From: Pseudobdellovibrionaceae bacterium | GTDB lineage: Bacteria; Bdellovibrionota; Bdellovibrionia; Bdellovibrionales; Bdellovibrionaceae | Assembly: GCA_019637915.1 (NCBI GenBank) | Contig: JAHBUV010000001.1 | Coordinates: forward strand, 2,326,565 to 2,390,564 | DNA length: 64,000 bases | Direction: 5' to 3' | Part shown: positions 1 through 8,642 of the stretch, in pieces | How positions within the stretch are numbered: the first letter of the stretch is position 1 | How the letters are laid out: each line of letters starts with the position of its first letter | Translations under genes and position numbers: made by a program | The notes under the pieces: model-generated | What the model was told of the DNA's origin: nothing | Seen by the model: the letters and a program-made list of their open reading frames with translations, nothing else | The model's database searches: none

Positions 1-33
1 ACGATGTCGTGAGCGTCAGAAGGAAGCAGAACA

Positions 34-1074
34 ATGAAGCGAACAAAGTGCTCTGAATTCCGTCAAAGTCTGCTGTCGGGCCTGCTGGCCCTGGCCGTGC
101 TGGTGGCGTGGCTCGCGGCGGAGCCCGTGCAGGCGGCGCGCCTGAAGGACATCGCCAGCATCCGCGGCGTGCGCGAGAACCAGCTCATCGGTTATGGTAT
201 CGTCGTGGGCCTCAAGGGCACGGGCGACGGCAAGAACGAATTCACCGGCAAGAGCGTCGGCCGCATGCTCGACAAACTGGGCGTGAAGCTCGAGAACCAG
301 GACGTCGCCAGCAAAAACGTCGCGGCCGTCATCGTGACGGCGAACCTGCCGGCCTTCGCCAAGGCGGGGAACCCCATCGACATCACCGTGAGCGCCCTCG
401 GCGATTCACAGAGCCTCGAGGGCGGGACCTTGCTGCAGACGCCTCTGCGCGCCGCCAACGAGCAGGTCTACGCCGTCGCGCAGGGCGCGATCTCCCTCGG
501 CAGCGGCGACAAGGACCGCATCACCACGACGGGTCGGATCCCCAACGGCGCCCTCATCGAGAAGGACGTGCAGGCCGACTTCGCCTCGCGCAAGATGTTC
601 CGCCTGAACCTGATCAACCCGGATTTCACCACGGCGGCGCGCACCGTCCTCACCATCAACAAGGAGCTGGGTGGGCAGTACGCCTCCGCCAAGGATGCCG
701 GCACCGTCGACATCGTCACGCCGTTCTCCTATGAGAACCGCGGCGTGGAGCTGCTCGCGACGATCGAGAACATCAACGTCAATCCCGACTCGCGCGCCGT
801 GGTCATCGTCAACGAAAAAACCGGCACCGTGGTGATCGGCGAGCGCGTGAAAATCTCCAAAGTCGCCGTCTCCCACGGCAATCTCTCGGTCAAAGTCGGG
901 GACGGGAAAAAGTCGGGTCCAGAGGAAAAAGTTGCCGTGCTCGACTCGGGCGTCAGCGTGGGAGACCTCGTTCAATCGCTCAATAAGCTCGGCGTCTCGC
1001 CGAAGGACTTGATCACGATCCTGCAAACCATCAAAGCCGCGGGCGCTTTGCAGGGGGAGTTGGAGATCCTATGA
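34..1074 (+). CDS. flgI: Flagellar P-ring protein FlgI
   Basis: FlgI forms the P ring of the flagellar basal body around the rod in the periplasm. The 346-residue length is usual for the family. Residues 1 to about 34 form a Sec signal peptide with cleavage after VQA. The mature start ARLKDIASIRGVRENQL and the GYGIVVGLKGTGDG motif (about residues 53-66) are FlgI hallmarks. AAGGAAG at 20-26 is a well-spaced ribosome-binding site. An in-frame TGA at 10-12 probably ends an upstream flagellar gene cut by the window edge. It opens the flgI-flgJ-flgM-flgN-flgK-flgL run. Confidence 0.97.
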   Translation: MKRTKCSEFRQSLLSGLLALAVLVAWLAAEPVQAARLKDIASIRGVRENQLIGYGIVVGLKGTGDGKNEFTGKSVGRMLDKLGVKLENQDVASKNVAAVIVTANLPAFAKAGNPIDITVSALGDSQSLEGGTLLQTPLRAANEQVYAVAQGAISLGSGDKDRITTTGRIPNGALIEKDVQADFASRKMFRLNLINPDFTTAARTVLTINKELGGQYASAKDAGTVDIVTPFSYENRGVELLATIENINVNPDSRAVVIVNEKTGTVVIGERVKISKVAVSHGNLSVKVGDGKKSGPEEKVAVLDSGVSVGDLVQSLNKLGVSPKDLITILQTIKAAGALQGELEIL

Positions 1075-1356
1075 CAAATCTGTTTCGGAACGAAGCGGCT
1101 TTGTTTAAAATGAATTTGTGCTTTGAAGTTTTTGTCACTTGCTCATGGATGAACGAGTGGCTCGGGGAGGGTGAGGAAGAGATCGGGAACCATGGACGGT
1201 CAACAGCCAAAAGTTTCTCGCAGGAAACAGAGGCCATTGGTCAGCGAAGCAAACCCAGGACGGGAACGTTTCGGCCGACGCTCAACGAAATTCAGCGCAG
1301 GACGCGCTCTGAATCTCTGACTCATCTCCCCATTTTTTATTTTCAACGGAGTTCCC
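1075..1356. other. Intergenic region between flgI and flgJ
   Basis: This 282-base stretch has a lower GC content than its neighbours. A 97-codon frame starts at the ATG overlapping the flgI stop (1071), but its composition is unlike the adjacent genes and it has no recognisable motif, so I do not call it a gene. The last 30 bases are T-rich and lead into the flgJ ribosome-binding site (CGGAG, 1347-1351). I see no clear promoter or terminator. Confidence 0.4.
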
Positions 1357-2052
1357 ATGTCTGACGGCGGGGGCTCATCCATCAGACCCAACGCGGGAAG
1401 ACCCGTCCCGGTGATGAAACCGGTGGAGGAAAAACTCCGCGACGCTTCGAAGATGTACGAGAAGCTGTTCATGCGCGAGATGATGAAGTCCATGCGCTCG
1501 ACGGTGCAGGAAAGCGGCTTCATCAAAACCAACGCCGCCGAGAAAATGTTCCGCGAGGAACTCGACAGCGAGTACGTCAACTCGTGGAGCGACCGCGGCG
1601 GCGTCGGCTTCGCCGATCTGATCTACGACAATCTCATGGAGAAGTTCGGCGTGCAGCTCGGCCTGAAGGACGCCGTGACGAAACCGAAGGGTCCTTTGCC
1701 CCTGGACGCGAAAAGCGAATTCACCGGTTTGAACCGCGTGCCTTCGCGCGAGGGGAAAAACGAAATCACTTACCGCTTCGACCGCAAAGCCGCGGCGGAC
1801 GGGCCTTTGGCGCCGGTGCACGCGCCCTGGTCGGGGCTGCTCACCGGGAAGACGGAACTGCCCGACGGCAGCCACGTCCTTGATTTCCGTCACGACAATG
1901 GTCTGAAAGGGCAGCTGGTTTTCCGCGGATCCGCGGATCGTCTCGTTTTGGGACAGCCGGTGCAAGAGGGCGAAAGGATTGGCCTCTTGAGCCCCGAGGC
2001 GAAGTCGTTCTTCTGGACTCTGGGGGCCGAACCCCAGACCGTCTCGGAATGA
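1357..2052 (+). CDS. flgJ: FlgJ-like rod-binding protein with a degenerate M23-like C-terminal domain
   Basis: Residues about 20-110 match the FlgJ N-terminal rod-binding domain (DASKMYEKLFMREMMKSM, then SDRGGVGFADLI), which caps the growing flagellar rod. In enterobacteria the C-terminal half is a glucosaminidase. Here residues about 150-231 instead resemble the M23/LytM peptidase fold: HAPWSGLLTG, then RHDNGLKGQLVF, then a GQPVQEGERIGLLS step. The expected catalytic HxH near the end is replaced by SFFWTLG, and the first zinc-ligand pair is not visible. It therefore looks like a structural rather than a hydrolytic domain. The M23 assignment is an inference from motif spacing. Confidence 0.85.
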   Translation: MSDGGGSSIRPNAGRPVPVMKPVEEKLRDASKMYEKLFMREMMKSMRSTVQESGFIKTNAAEKMFREELDSEYVNSWSDRGGVGFADLIYDNLMEKFGVQLGLKDAVTKPKGPLPLDAKSEFTGLNRVPSREGKNEITYRFDRKAAADGPLAPVHAPWSGLLTGKTELPDGSHVLDFRHDNGLKGQLVFRGSADRLVLGQPVQEGERIGLLSPEAKSFFWTLGAEPQTVSE

Positions 2053-2109
2053 TTTTGTGGGAATGTCCCGCCATGATACAATGATTCAAGACGAGCCATG
2101 GAGGCTGGA

Positions 2110-2466
2110 ATGAAGATCACGCACAACAAAGTCGGACAGAACCTGAATCTGGTTGACGGCGCGCGCGCCGACAAAGCCGACGGCATGAAGTCCGCGAAAG
2201 ACGCCAAACTCGGCAAGTTGAGTGATCAGAACGCCATCCCGCTGAACGGTCGCGCCGACGCCGCCACGGTCGACGTCTCCGACCGCGCCCAGGAAGCGAA
2301 GCGCATCAAGGAGCTCGCCAACGCGCGCCCCGACGTGGACATGGAGAAGGTCGCGAAGTTCCGCAATCTCATCGAATCCGGGCAATACAAAGTCGACGCC
2401 CGCGCCGTCGCCGACCGCATGGTGGACGAGGCGATTTCCGAGAACCGCATGGAAGCGAAGAACTGA
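2110..2466 (+). CDS. flgM: Anti-sigma-28 factor FlgM
   Basis: FlgM binds the flagellar sigma factor FliA and is exported once the hook is complete, which releases late gene expression. The C-terminal segment EKVAKFRNLIESGQYKVDA, followed by VADRMVDEAI, is the usual sigma-binding region, and the N-terminus is polar and probably disordered. The start is set at 2110 (MKITHNK), not the in-frame ATG at 2098, because GGAGG at 2101-2105 lies at normal ribosome-binding distance from 2110. The product is 118 residues. It lies between flgJ and flgN, as in many flagellar operons. Confidence 0.88.
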   Translation: MKITHNKVGQNLNLVDGARADKADGMKSAKDAKLGKLSDQNAIPLNGRADAATVDVSDRAQEAKRIKELANARPDVDMEKVAKFRNLIESGQYKVDARAVADRMVDEAISENRMEAKN

Positions 2467-2494
2467 ATCTTTTTTGACTTGAACGAGGACGAGC

Positions 2495-3007
2495 ATGGAT
2501 GCCGCCCGTGAACGATCGCTGCAAAGACTGGTGACGAGCCTGGAGGAGCTGACGAAGCTCTACCGGCAGTTGCACGACCTGGTGGCGGCGGAACGGGAAC
2601 TTCTTCTGGGCGCCCGGCTCGAGGAGCTCGCCCTCAGCAACGAAACGAAAGACGGGCTCCTCCTGAAGATCCGCCTGGCCGACGCCGCCCGTTTGAAGGC
2701 CGCCGAAGAGATGGCGGCGCACGTCGGCGCCGACGCGGCGAACCCGCGTCTGCTCGCCATCGCCGAACTCCTGGGAACGGAGGGCAACCGCCTGCGCGGT
2801 CTGCACGCGACGCTCGAAACCTTGCTGACGCGCGTTTCGGAGATGAACAAAGGCAACGAGGAACACGCCCGCACGGCGCTGCGGACCCTGAACGGCGCCA
2901 TGAACGACATCAAGGAGACTTTGTCGGGGAAGAAGACTTACGAACGCAAAGGGCACTACAAGCTGGGGCCCGAGACCACGGGGAACTTCGTTCGCAAAGA
3001 GGCCTGA
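2495..3007 (+). CDS. flgN: Flagellar chaperone FlgN
   Basis: A 170-residue, almost wholly helical protein with two long amphipathic stretches (about 5-75 and 85-140), matching the FlgN family that chaperones the hook-junction proteins FlgK and FlgL in the cytoplasm. The early LTKLYRQLHDLVAAERELLL pattern and the position directly before flgK and flgL support the call. Sequence identity in this family is always low, so genomic context carries much of the assignment. Confidence 0.8.
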   Translation: MDAARERSLQRLVTSLEELTKLYRQLHDLVAAERELLLGARLEELALSNETKDGLLLKIRLADAARLKAAEEMAAHVGADAANPRLLAIAELLGTEGNRLRGLHATLETLLTRVSEMNKGNEEHARTALRTLNGAMNDIKETLSGKKTYERKGHYKLGPETTGNFVRKEA

Positions 3008-3053
3008 AGGGCCGTAGCAGCTTCCGACAGGACGTCGGAACGAGAGGGACAGG

Positions 3054-4466
3054 ATGTCGAAAATCTCGGCGATGCTGGACATCGGGAAACGGTCGCTGTC
3101 GAACAGCGGCACCGGACTCCAAGTGGTGGGCCACAACATCGCGAACAAATCGACCGAAGGTTTCAGCCGGCAACGGGTCGAGCTGCAATCCGCCGTTCCG
3201 ATCACCGAGGGGAACATCCAGATCGGCATGGGCGCGCGCACCGGCCAGGTCACGCGCACCAACAACCCCTGGCTGGAAAAGCAGATCCAGCGCGAGACCA
3301 CCAACATGGGGAACATGGAGTCGCGCTCGGACGCCCTCCAGCGCGTCGAGCAGGTCTACAACGAGCAGATCAACAAGGGTTTGAACCAGTACCTGACGGA
3401 TTTCTTCAATTCCTTCCGCGAGCTGTCCAACAACCCGGAGAGCCTCGCCTCGCGCACCATGGTGCGGGAAGCGGCCGTGGCCCTGGGCAACGACTTCAAG
3501 CGCGTCAACCAGCAGCTGCGCGACATCCAGCACGACCTCGACAACCAGGTGCGCACCAACGTCGAGGAGATCAACCAGATGTCGAAAGAGATCTCGACGC
3601 TGAACGAGAAGATCCAGCTCGTCGAGAACCAGGGCGCCCACGCCAACGACGAACGCGACCGCCGCGACGTGCTGCTGAAGCAGCTCGGCGAGCGCATCGA
3701 CATCACCTGGGGCGAGGGCACGGACGGCATGGTGTCCGTCACCGCCGGCCGCACGGCGATCCTGGTTTCCGGCAACACCTACAGCCAGCTGCGCGCCGCC
3801 GAGAGCGACACGCATGACCGCGTGGAGGTGTATTTCAAGGGCAACGAGAACGGCACCCTCCACAACGTCACCGAGCAGATCAGCGGCGGCCGCATCGGCG
3901 GGGCGCTGACGGTGCGCGACCAGACCATCGAGGAGATGAAATCCTCCATGGACAAGATGGCCTACAAGATCGCCGAAGAGGTCAACCGCGCCCACATCGA
4001 GGGCCACGACCGCTACGGCAAGCCGGGCGTCCTGTTCTTCGACATGCCCTCCGCCGTCGAAGGCGCTTCCGACGAGCTGAAGCTGAACATGACGATCTTC
4101 AACGACGTCGGCCGCATCGCCGCGGCCTCGCGTCCGGACGCGCCCGGCGACAACATCGTCGCCAACCTGATCTCGTCCCTGCAGTACCGCAAGGTCATGG
4201 ACGACGGCGCCGCCAGCTTCGATGATTTCTACAACACCCAGGTCGGACAGATCGGCACGATCGCGCAGCGGGCGGTGAAGACCCACGAGGCGCAGAAGAA
4301 CATCATGTCGCAGCTGAACAACATCCGCGAGAGCATCTCGGGCGTGTCGATCGACGAAGAGACAACCAAAATGATTGAGTTCCAGCGCGCCTACGAGGCG
4401 TCGGCGCGTCTCATCCGCACGGCGGACGAGATGCTGGAAACCGTCATCAACCTGAAGCGGCTGTGA
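3054..4466 (+). CDS. flgK: Flagellar hook-associated protein FlgK (HAP1)
   Basis: FlgK forms the first junction ring between hook and filament. The N-terminus LDIGKRSLSNSGTGLQVVGH, with NIANKSTEGFSRQRV just after, is the shared flagellar rod/hook signature. The C-terminus GVSIDEETTKMIEFQRAYEA, then ADEMLETVINL, is the matching coiled D0 strand. At 470 residues it is shorter than the enterobacterial protein (about 550), so the central surface domains are reduced. It starts 46 bases after flgN and is followed after 11 bases by flgL. Confidence 0.97.
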   Translation: MSKISAMLDIGKRSLSNSGTGLQVVGHNIANKSTEGFSRQRVELQSAVPITEGNIQIGMGARTGQVTRTNNPWLEKQIQRETTNMGNMESRSDALQRVEQVYNEQINKGLNQYLTDFFNSFRELSNNPESLASRTMVREAAVALGNDFKRVNQQLRDIQHDLDNQVRTNVEEINQMSKEISTLNEKIQLVENQGAHANDERDRRDVLLKQLGERIDITWGEGTDGMVSVTAGRTAILVSGNTYSQLRAAESDTHDRVEVYFKGNENGTLHNVTEQISGGRIGGALTVRDQTIEEMKSSMDKMAYKIAEEVNRAHIEGHDRYGKPGVLFFDMPSAVEGASDELKLNMTIFNDVGRIAAASRPDAPGDNIVANLISSLQYRKVMDDGAASFDDFYNTQVGQIGTIAQRAVKTHEAQKNIMSQLNNIRESISGVSIDEETTKMIEFQRAYEASARLIRTADEMLETVINLKRL

Positions 4467-4477
4467 GGTGAAAGACC

Positions 4478-5560
4478 ATGCGGATCGCTGACAAGATGCA
4501 ATTCACCCAGGTGCAGGGAAACATCCAGAAGAACCGCCGCGAGATGTCGGATCTGCAGAACCAGGCGGCGACGCAGAAACGCATCACCAAGCCGTCGGAC
4601 GACCCTTTGGCGGCGGCCCGCGTGCTGGGCAACCGCACGGAAGAGCGCGGCAACGCCCAGTTCGTGAAGAACATCAATCAGCTGAAAAGCTTCCTCGAGT
4701 TCACCGACCAGTCCCTGGGCGAGCTGGGCGAGATCTTCATGCGCGCCAAGGAGCTGGCCGTGGGCCAGGCCTCGGACGCCGGCGCTTCGGCGCAGACCCG
4801 TTTGATCACGGCCTCCGAGGTGGAGCAGATCTACAACCAGGCCGTGCAGATCGGGAACCGCAAGCTCGGCGAGCGTTTCATTTTCTCCGGTTACAAGACC
4901 CAGACCCAGCCCTTCAGCCAAAACGGCGAGTACTTCGGCGACGACGGCGACATGAGGATCCAGACGCACAAGGAATCCTTCGTCGCCATGAACATCCCCG
5001 GTTCGAAGGTGTTCCTGGGGCGCGGCCTCAGCGCGGACGGTATCACCCGTCCGTCCATCGATGCCCCCCGGAACGTGGACGAGCTGAATGAACTGCGCGA
5101 TCAAGAGCAGTTGATGGAGGAGCAGCAGCAGGAGAAGGATTACAACTCCCTGCACACCCGCGGGCCGGCGGCCCTGGGGCGTCCGGCGAGCATCGGGGAT
5201 CGCGATCCCGTCGACCAGGATGGCGGCATCAATATCTTAAAAGTTCTTAAGGGCGTCGAGATCGCCATGCGGACCAACGACAAGGCGGCGATCCAGGACA
5301 GCCTGGACACCTTGGATCAGGCCTTGAACCAGGTGATTCTGGCGCGCGCCGAGGTGGGTTCCCGCATCATGGCCGTGAACAACACGACGGACACGCTTCA
5401 GAAGGCGATTGTGGACAATAAGACGTCCGCTTCGCAGCTGGAGGATGCTGACGTGTTCCAAGTGGTCAGTGATATCAACAAAACCGATGCAACCCTGCGG
5501 GCCACGCTGGAGACGTCGGGAAAGTTGATCGGGCCCACTCTTCTGGACTTCCTGAAGTAA
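4478..5560 (+). CDS. flgL: Flagellar hook-associated protein FlgL (HAP3)
   Basis: FlgL forms the second junction ring, next to the flagellin filament. The 360-residue protein begins MRIADKMQFTQVQGNIQKN and carries the flagellin-like N-terminal helix (NQAATQKRITKPSDDPLAAA, about 28-47) and a C-terminal helix with FQVVSDINKTDATLRATL. Residues about 200-250 form a Gln/Glu-rich insertion (EQLMEEQQQEK) that looks disordered. It is the last gene before a probable sigma-28-dependent csrA. Confidence 0.95.
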   Translation: MRIADKMQFTQVQGNIQKNRREMSDLQNQAATQKRITKPSDDPLAAARVLGNRTEERGNAQFVKNINQLKSFLEFTDQSLGELGEIFMRAKELAVGQASDAGASAQTRLITASEVEQIYNQAVQIGNRKLGERFIFSGYKTQTQPFSQNGEYFGDDGDMRIQTHKESFVAMNIPGSKVFLGRGLSADGITRPSIDAPRNVDELNELRDQEQLMEEQQQEKDYNSLHTRGPAALGRPASIGDRDPVDQDGGINILKVLKGVEIAMRTNDKAAIQDSLDTLDQALNQVILARAEVGSRIMAVNNTTDTLQKAIVDNKTSASQLEDADVFQVVSDINKTDATLRATLETSGKLIGPTLLDFLK

Positions 5561-5598
5561 ATCTGCATTCCTTGACTTTCTTTCTGGGGTCGAATACC

Positions 5599-5626
5599 TA
5601 CAGTTCCGCTTAAAAAGCTCCGATAG
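5599..5626 (+). promoter_or_regulatory. Candidate sigma-28 (FliA) promoter for csrA
   Basis: TACAGTTC (5599-5606), 12 bases, then TCCGATAG (5619-5626) resembles the FliA consensus TAAAGTTT-N11-GCCGATAA. The element before the first flagellin has the same TACAGTT box and 12-base spacer. It lies 46 bases before the csrA start. A TTGACT at 5572-5577 could be a housekeeping -35, but its -10 partner is weak. Confidence 0.5.
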
Positions 5627-5672
5627 GATGTGCAACGAGCGTTTTTAAGCTGGAAGTGAAGGAGTACGGTCC

Positions 5673-5903
5673 ATGCTGGTTCTGACAAGGAAGTTGGGTG
5701 AAAGCATCGCCATCGACGACCATATCAAGATTCGGGTCGTTCAAATCAAAGGCAAACAGGTCCGTCTCGGGATTGAAGCCCCGAAAGACACGAAGATCCA
5801 CCGCGAAGAGGTTTACATGGCCATTCAGGACCAGAACCAGCAGTCGGTGAGTGTGAGCTCTGAAAAGACTCGCTCTGTGTCAAAACTGTTGAAGCCGGAA
5901 TAA
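5673..5903 (+). CDS. csrA: Carbon storage regulator CsrA
   Basis: CsrA is a dimeric RNA-binding repressor that recognises GGA in hairpin loops of target leaders. All the usual residues are present: the MLVLTRK start with Leu4 and Arg6, the IRLGI-type strand (VRLGIEAP), and HREEVY with Arg44. The product is 76 residues, and the last 20 or so form a polar tail. It is preceded by GAAGGAG. Adjacency to fliW suggests the known partner switch in which flagellin binds FliW and FliW otherwise blocks CsrA. Confidence 0.97.
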   Translation: MLVLTRKLGESIAIDDHIKIRVVQIKGKQVRLGIEAPKDTKIHREEVYMAIQDQNQQSVSVSSEKTRSVSKLLKPE

Positions 5904-5933
5904 GCGCCTCACCTCAAAATTGATTGATCCCCA

Positions 5934-5957
5934 AAGCCGGTCATCCCCCGGCTTTTC
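5934..5957 (+). terminator. Intrinsic terminator after csrA
   Basis: AAAGCCGG (5934-5941) pairs with CCGGCTTT (5949-5956) over a seven-base loop and runs into TTTTCGTG. It lies 31 bases after the csrA stop. Confidence 0.7.
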
Positions 5958-5988
5958 GTGTTTGCGCAAAGGCCGCGCCTTCCCGCCC

Positions 5989-6057
5989 CCCGAAACAGGA
6001 GCTGGCACCATTTGGAGACGCCGCGCATCTCCAATGGGTGCCAGCTCCTGTTTCGGG
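5989..6057. repeat. Palindromic repeat, GGTGCCAG family, inverted layout
   Basis: The outer arm CCCGAAACAGGAGCTGGCACC (5989-6009) is exactly mirrored by the sequence ending at 6057. Inside it TTGGAGA and TCTCCAA also pair, around the loop CGCCGCGCA. It shares GGTGCCAG(N)TCCTGTTT and TTTGGAGA blocks with the palindromes at 10036, 17409 and 19764, but with the motif order turned inside out and no flanking A/T runs. It occupies the csrA-fliW gap. The remaining 140 bases to fliW show nothing I can name. Confidence 0.85.
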
Positions 6058-6200
6058 ACACGGTGCGAAAGGAGGCGAGGAAGGACCTGGATTTAAGTCT
6101 AGATTTGTTGGAGGATTTAGCCTTGAGTGGACCTGGGGGGTCTAAAATAAGGGCTGAAAGTCATTGAGGCCTGATTTTAGACAAGGTTCTTGGAGGGTTT

Positions 6201-6731
6201 GTGATCATCGAAACTTCGAGATTCGGGCGAGTGTCTTTGAATGCCGAAGATCTTCTGACTTTTCCGGAAGGCTTGTTGGGCTTTGCGGACCTGCGCAGCT
6301 TCGTTTTGCTGGATGATCCGAGTGATGAGATTTTCGCCTGGCTGCAAAGCTGCGAATCGCCCGCCATCGCTTTCCCGGTTCTGGAGCCGGAACTTTTCAA
6401 CGAGAATTATCGATTGAACCTCACGAAGAGCGATCTTGAGGCACTTCGCCTCGCTTCGATGAAAGAAGCCCGCGCTTTCTCGATCATCACGGTGCCCGAG
6501 GATCCGACCCTGATGACGGCCAATCTGAAAGCGCCCATCGTCATCAACGTCAAAGAGAAAACGGCCCGTCAGTGCGTGCTTCAGGACAACAACCTGGCGA
6601 TCCGCGAGCCGATTTTCTCGAAGCTGCAACAACGGGTCGTTTCCAATCCGACGGTGTCCATCAAAGGACAGAGCGCCGGCATGGACGTGGCGACGCCCTT
6701 GCGCGCGGCCGACTCCGGCCAAGGCGTTTAA
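6201..6731 (+). CDS. fliW: Flagellar assembly factor FliW
   Basis: FliW is a flagellin-binding protein that antagonises CsrA. The 176-residue sequence has the family pattern: TSRFGRVSLNAEDLLTFPEG near the start, then GLLGFADLRSFVLLDD, WLQSCESPAIAFPV and PTLMTANLKAPIVINVKEK. The start is GTG at 6201, with TTGGAGG at 6190-6196 as ribosome-binding site. About 30 C-terminal residues extend beyond the compact domain. With csrA just upstream, the pair is likely to tie flagellin translation to secretion. Confidence 0.95.
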   Translation: MIIETSRFGRVSLNAEDLLTFPEGLLGFADLRSFVLLDDPSDEIFAWLQSCESPAIAFPVLEPELFNENYRLNLTKSDLEALRLASMKEARAFSIITVPEDPTLMTANLKAPIVINVKEKTARQCVLQDNNLAIREPIFSKLQQRVVSNPTVSIKGQSAGMDVATPLRAADSGQGV

Positions 6732-6780
6732 GTCATTCTTTTCTTGAGGACGCTTCTTCCCTCGTGAGACAAAAGCCTTC

Positions 6781-7662
6781 ATGGCTCTCACTCAAGAAGT
6801 TCTTCTCGCTTTCCGCCCGAAAACCCTCACCGCCGCCCTGGTTCCCTGTGTGGCGGCCACCGCGCTGGCCTGGGCGACGGGACAAAACGTCGATGGTCAG
6901 GCCCTGGTCTTCGCCCTGATGGCGGCCTTCCTCATTCAGATCGGCACCAATCTCGTCAACGACGCCGTGGATTTCAAGAAGGGCGCGGACACCCCGGAGC
7001 GCATCGGTCCCCGCCGCATCACCGCCGCCGGCGTGCTGAGCGCGCGTCGGGTGATGGCGCTGGGGACGCTCTGCTTCGTCCTCGCCGTGGCTTTCGGGAT
7101 CCCCCTGGTGTTGAAGGGCGGTTGGCCGATCATCGCCATCGGCCTCGTTTCGGTGCTGATGGGCTATGCTTACACGGCGGGCCCCTTCCCGCTGGCCTAC
7201 CTGGGACTGGGCGATCTGTTCGTCATTTTGTTTTTCGGTTTGCTGGCGGTGGGCGGGCTTTATTTCATCCACACCGGTCAGGTGGATGAGCGCGCCCTGT
7301 GGCTGGGGCTGCAGATCGGCTTCCACGCCACGGTTCTGATCGCGATCAACAATCTGCGGGACCGCGCGGGCGACGCCAAGGTCGGCAAAAAAACCATGGC
7401 CGTGCGCTTCGGCGAGTCGTTCTCGAAAGCCGAAATCATCATCCTGACGATCGCGCCTTTCGTGATGAATCTTTTCTGGTGGGAGCAGGGTTGGCGATGG
7501 GCGGCGCTCCTGCCCCTGCTGGCTTTGCCGCTGGCCCTGAAGCTTCTGCGCGGCATTCTGCGCGAGGCCCCGGGACAAGTGTACAATCGCTTTCTCGGCA
7601 TGGCGGCCGGCGTGCATTTGCTCTTCGGGCTGTTGCTTTCGCTGGGGTTGTGGCTGTCATGA
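6781..7662 (+). CDS. menA: 1,4-dihydroxy-2-naphthoate polyprenyltransferase MenA
   Basis: MenA joins a polyprenyl chain to 1,4-dihydroxy-2-naphthoate to give demethylmenaquinone in the inner membrane. The first Asp-rich motif NDAVDFKKGADTPER (about 60-74) and the second, NNLRDRAGDAKVGKKT (about 188-203), are typical of MenA within the UbiA superfamily. Eight or nine hydrophobic segments are visible in the 293 residues. Its stop overlaps the menC start (ATGA), so menA-menC-menE are translationally coupled. Confidence 0.95.
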   Translation: MALTQEVLLAFRPKTLTAALVPCVAATALAWATGQNVDGQALVFALMAAFLIQIGTNLVNDAVDFKKGADTPERIGPRRITAAGVLSARRVMALGTLCFVLAVAFGIPLVLKGGWPIIAIGLVSVLMGYAYTAGPFPLAYLGLGDLFVILFFGLLAVGGLYFIHTGQVDERALWLGLQIGFHATVLIAINNLRDRAGDAKVGKKTMAVRFGESFSKAEIIILTIAPFVMNLFWWEQGWRWAALLPLLALPLALKLLRGILREAPGQVYNRFLGMAAGVHLLFGLLLSLGLWLS

Positions 7663-8642
7663 AAATCTTCTTTTCGCCCTATCAGTTGAAACTCGCGCAA
7701 AGCCCGAACGCCCGGAGCGAAAATGCCATGCGTTTGGGCGCCCTGCTCAAAGTGGAAAGCGGGTCGGGAACGGGCTACGCCGATCTGTGCCCTTTTCCGG
7801 AGCTCGGTGACGCGTACCTGCGCCCGGAGCTGAAGGCGCTGAAAGAGGGCCGTCCTTCAGTGCTGGGACGGCAATCGCTGTGGCTGGCGGACCGGGACGC
7901 GCGTGCCCGGGCGGAAGGACGAAACCTCGTGCGCCGTGAACCGGCCTTGCGCAATAATTTTTTGATCGAGGATCCGAAGTCCTTCGGACCCCAGCACCTG
8001 GAAAACGTCCGCGAGATGGGCTTTCACACCGCGAAAGTGAAAATGGGCCGCGATCTCGCGCACGAGATCGAATGGTTGAACGCCAGCGTGCTGTCGGGTC
8101 TGCGCCTGCGCCTGGATTTCAATTCCTCGCTCACGGCAGCGCAATTCGCCGCCTTTCAAAAGGCCGTGAGCCCCGCGGTCGACGCCTCCATCGACTACGT
8201 CGAGGATCCTTGCGCTTACGCGCCCGAAAGCTGGGCCGAGTTCCGCCGCCGCTGGCCCCTGGCTTTGGATCGGGAAATGGACGCCCTGGCTGCATCGGCC
8301 GAAAAGCCCCAGGCCGATGTGCTGATCATCAAGCCCGCCCGGCAGGACGTCGATCTCCTGGGAGAGCGCGCCCGGGAGTGGAACCTGAAAGTCACCGTGA
8401 CCTCGATGATGGACCATCCGGTCGGCGGATTGCACGCTTTCGCTTGCGCTCAGGAGTTGCGCGAGCGTGGGGGAAATCCCGTCGGCGACGCCGGCTGTCT
8501 GACCCTGCGCCTTGATCCCGCCAATGATTTTTCCAAGGCCGTCCGCGTGGAAGGCCCCTTCATTCTTCCCACGGCCGGACGGGGCATTGGTTTCGATGAA
8601 CTTCTGGAGCGTCAGAACTGGCTGCCCTTGGACAAGGCATGA
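7659..8642 (+). CDS. menC: o-Succinylbenzoate synthase MenC
   Basis: MenC dehydrates SHCHC to o-succinylbenzoate. This enolase-superfamily protein of 327 residues shows the barrel catalytic set in order: the KVK pair (about 125-127), LDFNSS (about 152), the metal ligands YVEDP (about 181) and ALDREMD (about 203), and LIIKPAR (about 223). The start ATG overlaps the menA stop. The family is divergent, and dipeptide epimerases share the scaffold, but the flanking menA and menE make MenC the clear choice. Confidence 0.9.
   Translation: MKIFFSPYQLKLAQSPNARSENAMRLGALLKVESGSGTGYADLCPFPELGDAYLRPELKALKEGRPSVLGRQSLWLADRDARARAEGRNLVRREPALRNNFLIEDPKSFGPQHLENVREMGFHTAKVKMGRDLAHEIEWLNASVLSGLRLRLDFNSSLTAAQFAAFQKAVSPAVDASIDYVEDPCAYAPESWAEFRRRWPLALDREMDALAASAEKPQADVLIIKPARQDVDLLGERAREWNLKVTVTSMMDHPVGGLHAFACAQELRERGGNPVGDAGCLTLRLDPANDFSKAVRVEGPFILPTAGRGIGFDELLERQNWLPLDKA

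Noticed and set aside
1071-1364. 97-codon frame after flgI
   Set aside because: Composition differs from neighbouring genes, no motif, overlaps the flgJ start; treated as intergenic.
5924-6167. Two short plus-strand frames between csrA and fliW
   Set aside because: They run through the terminator and the palindrome and have no ribosome-binding site.
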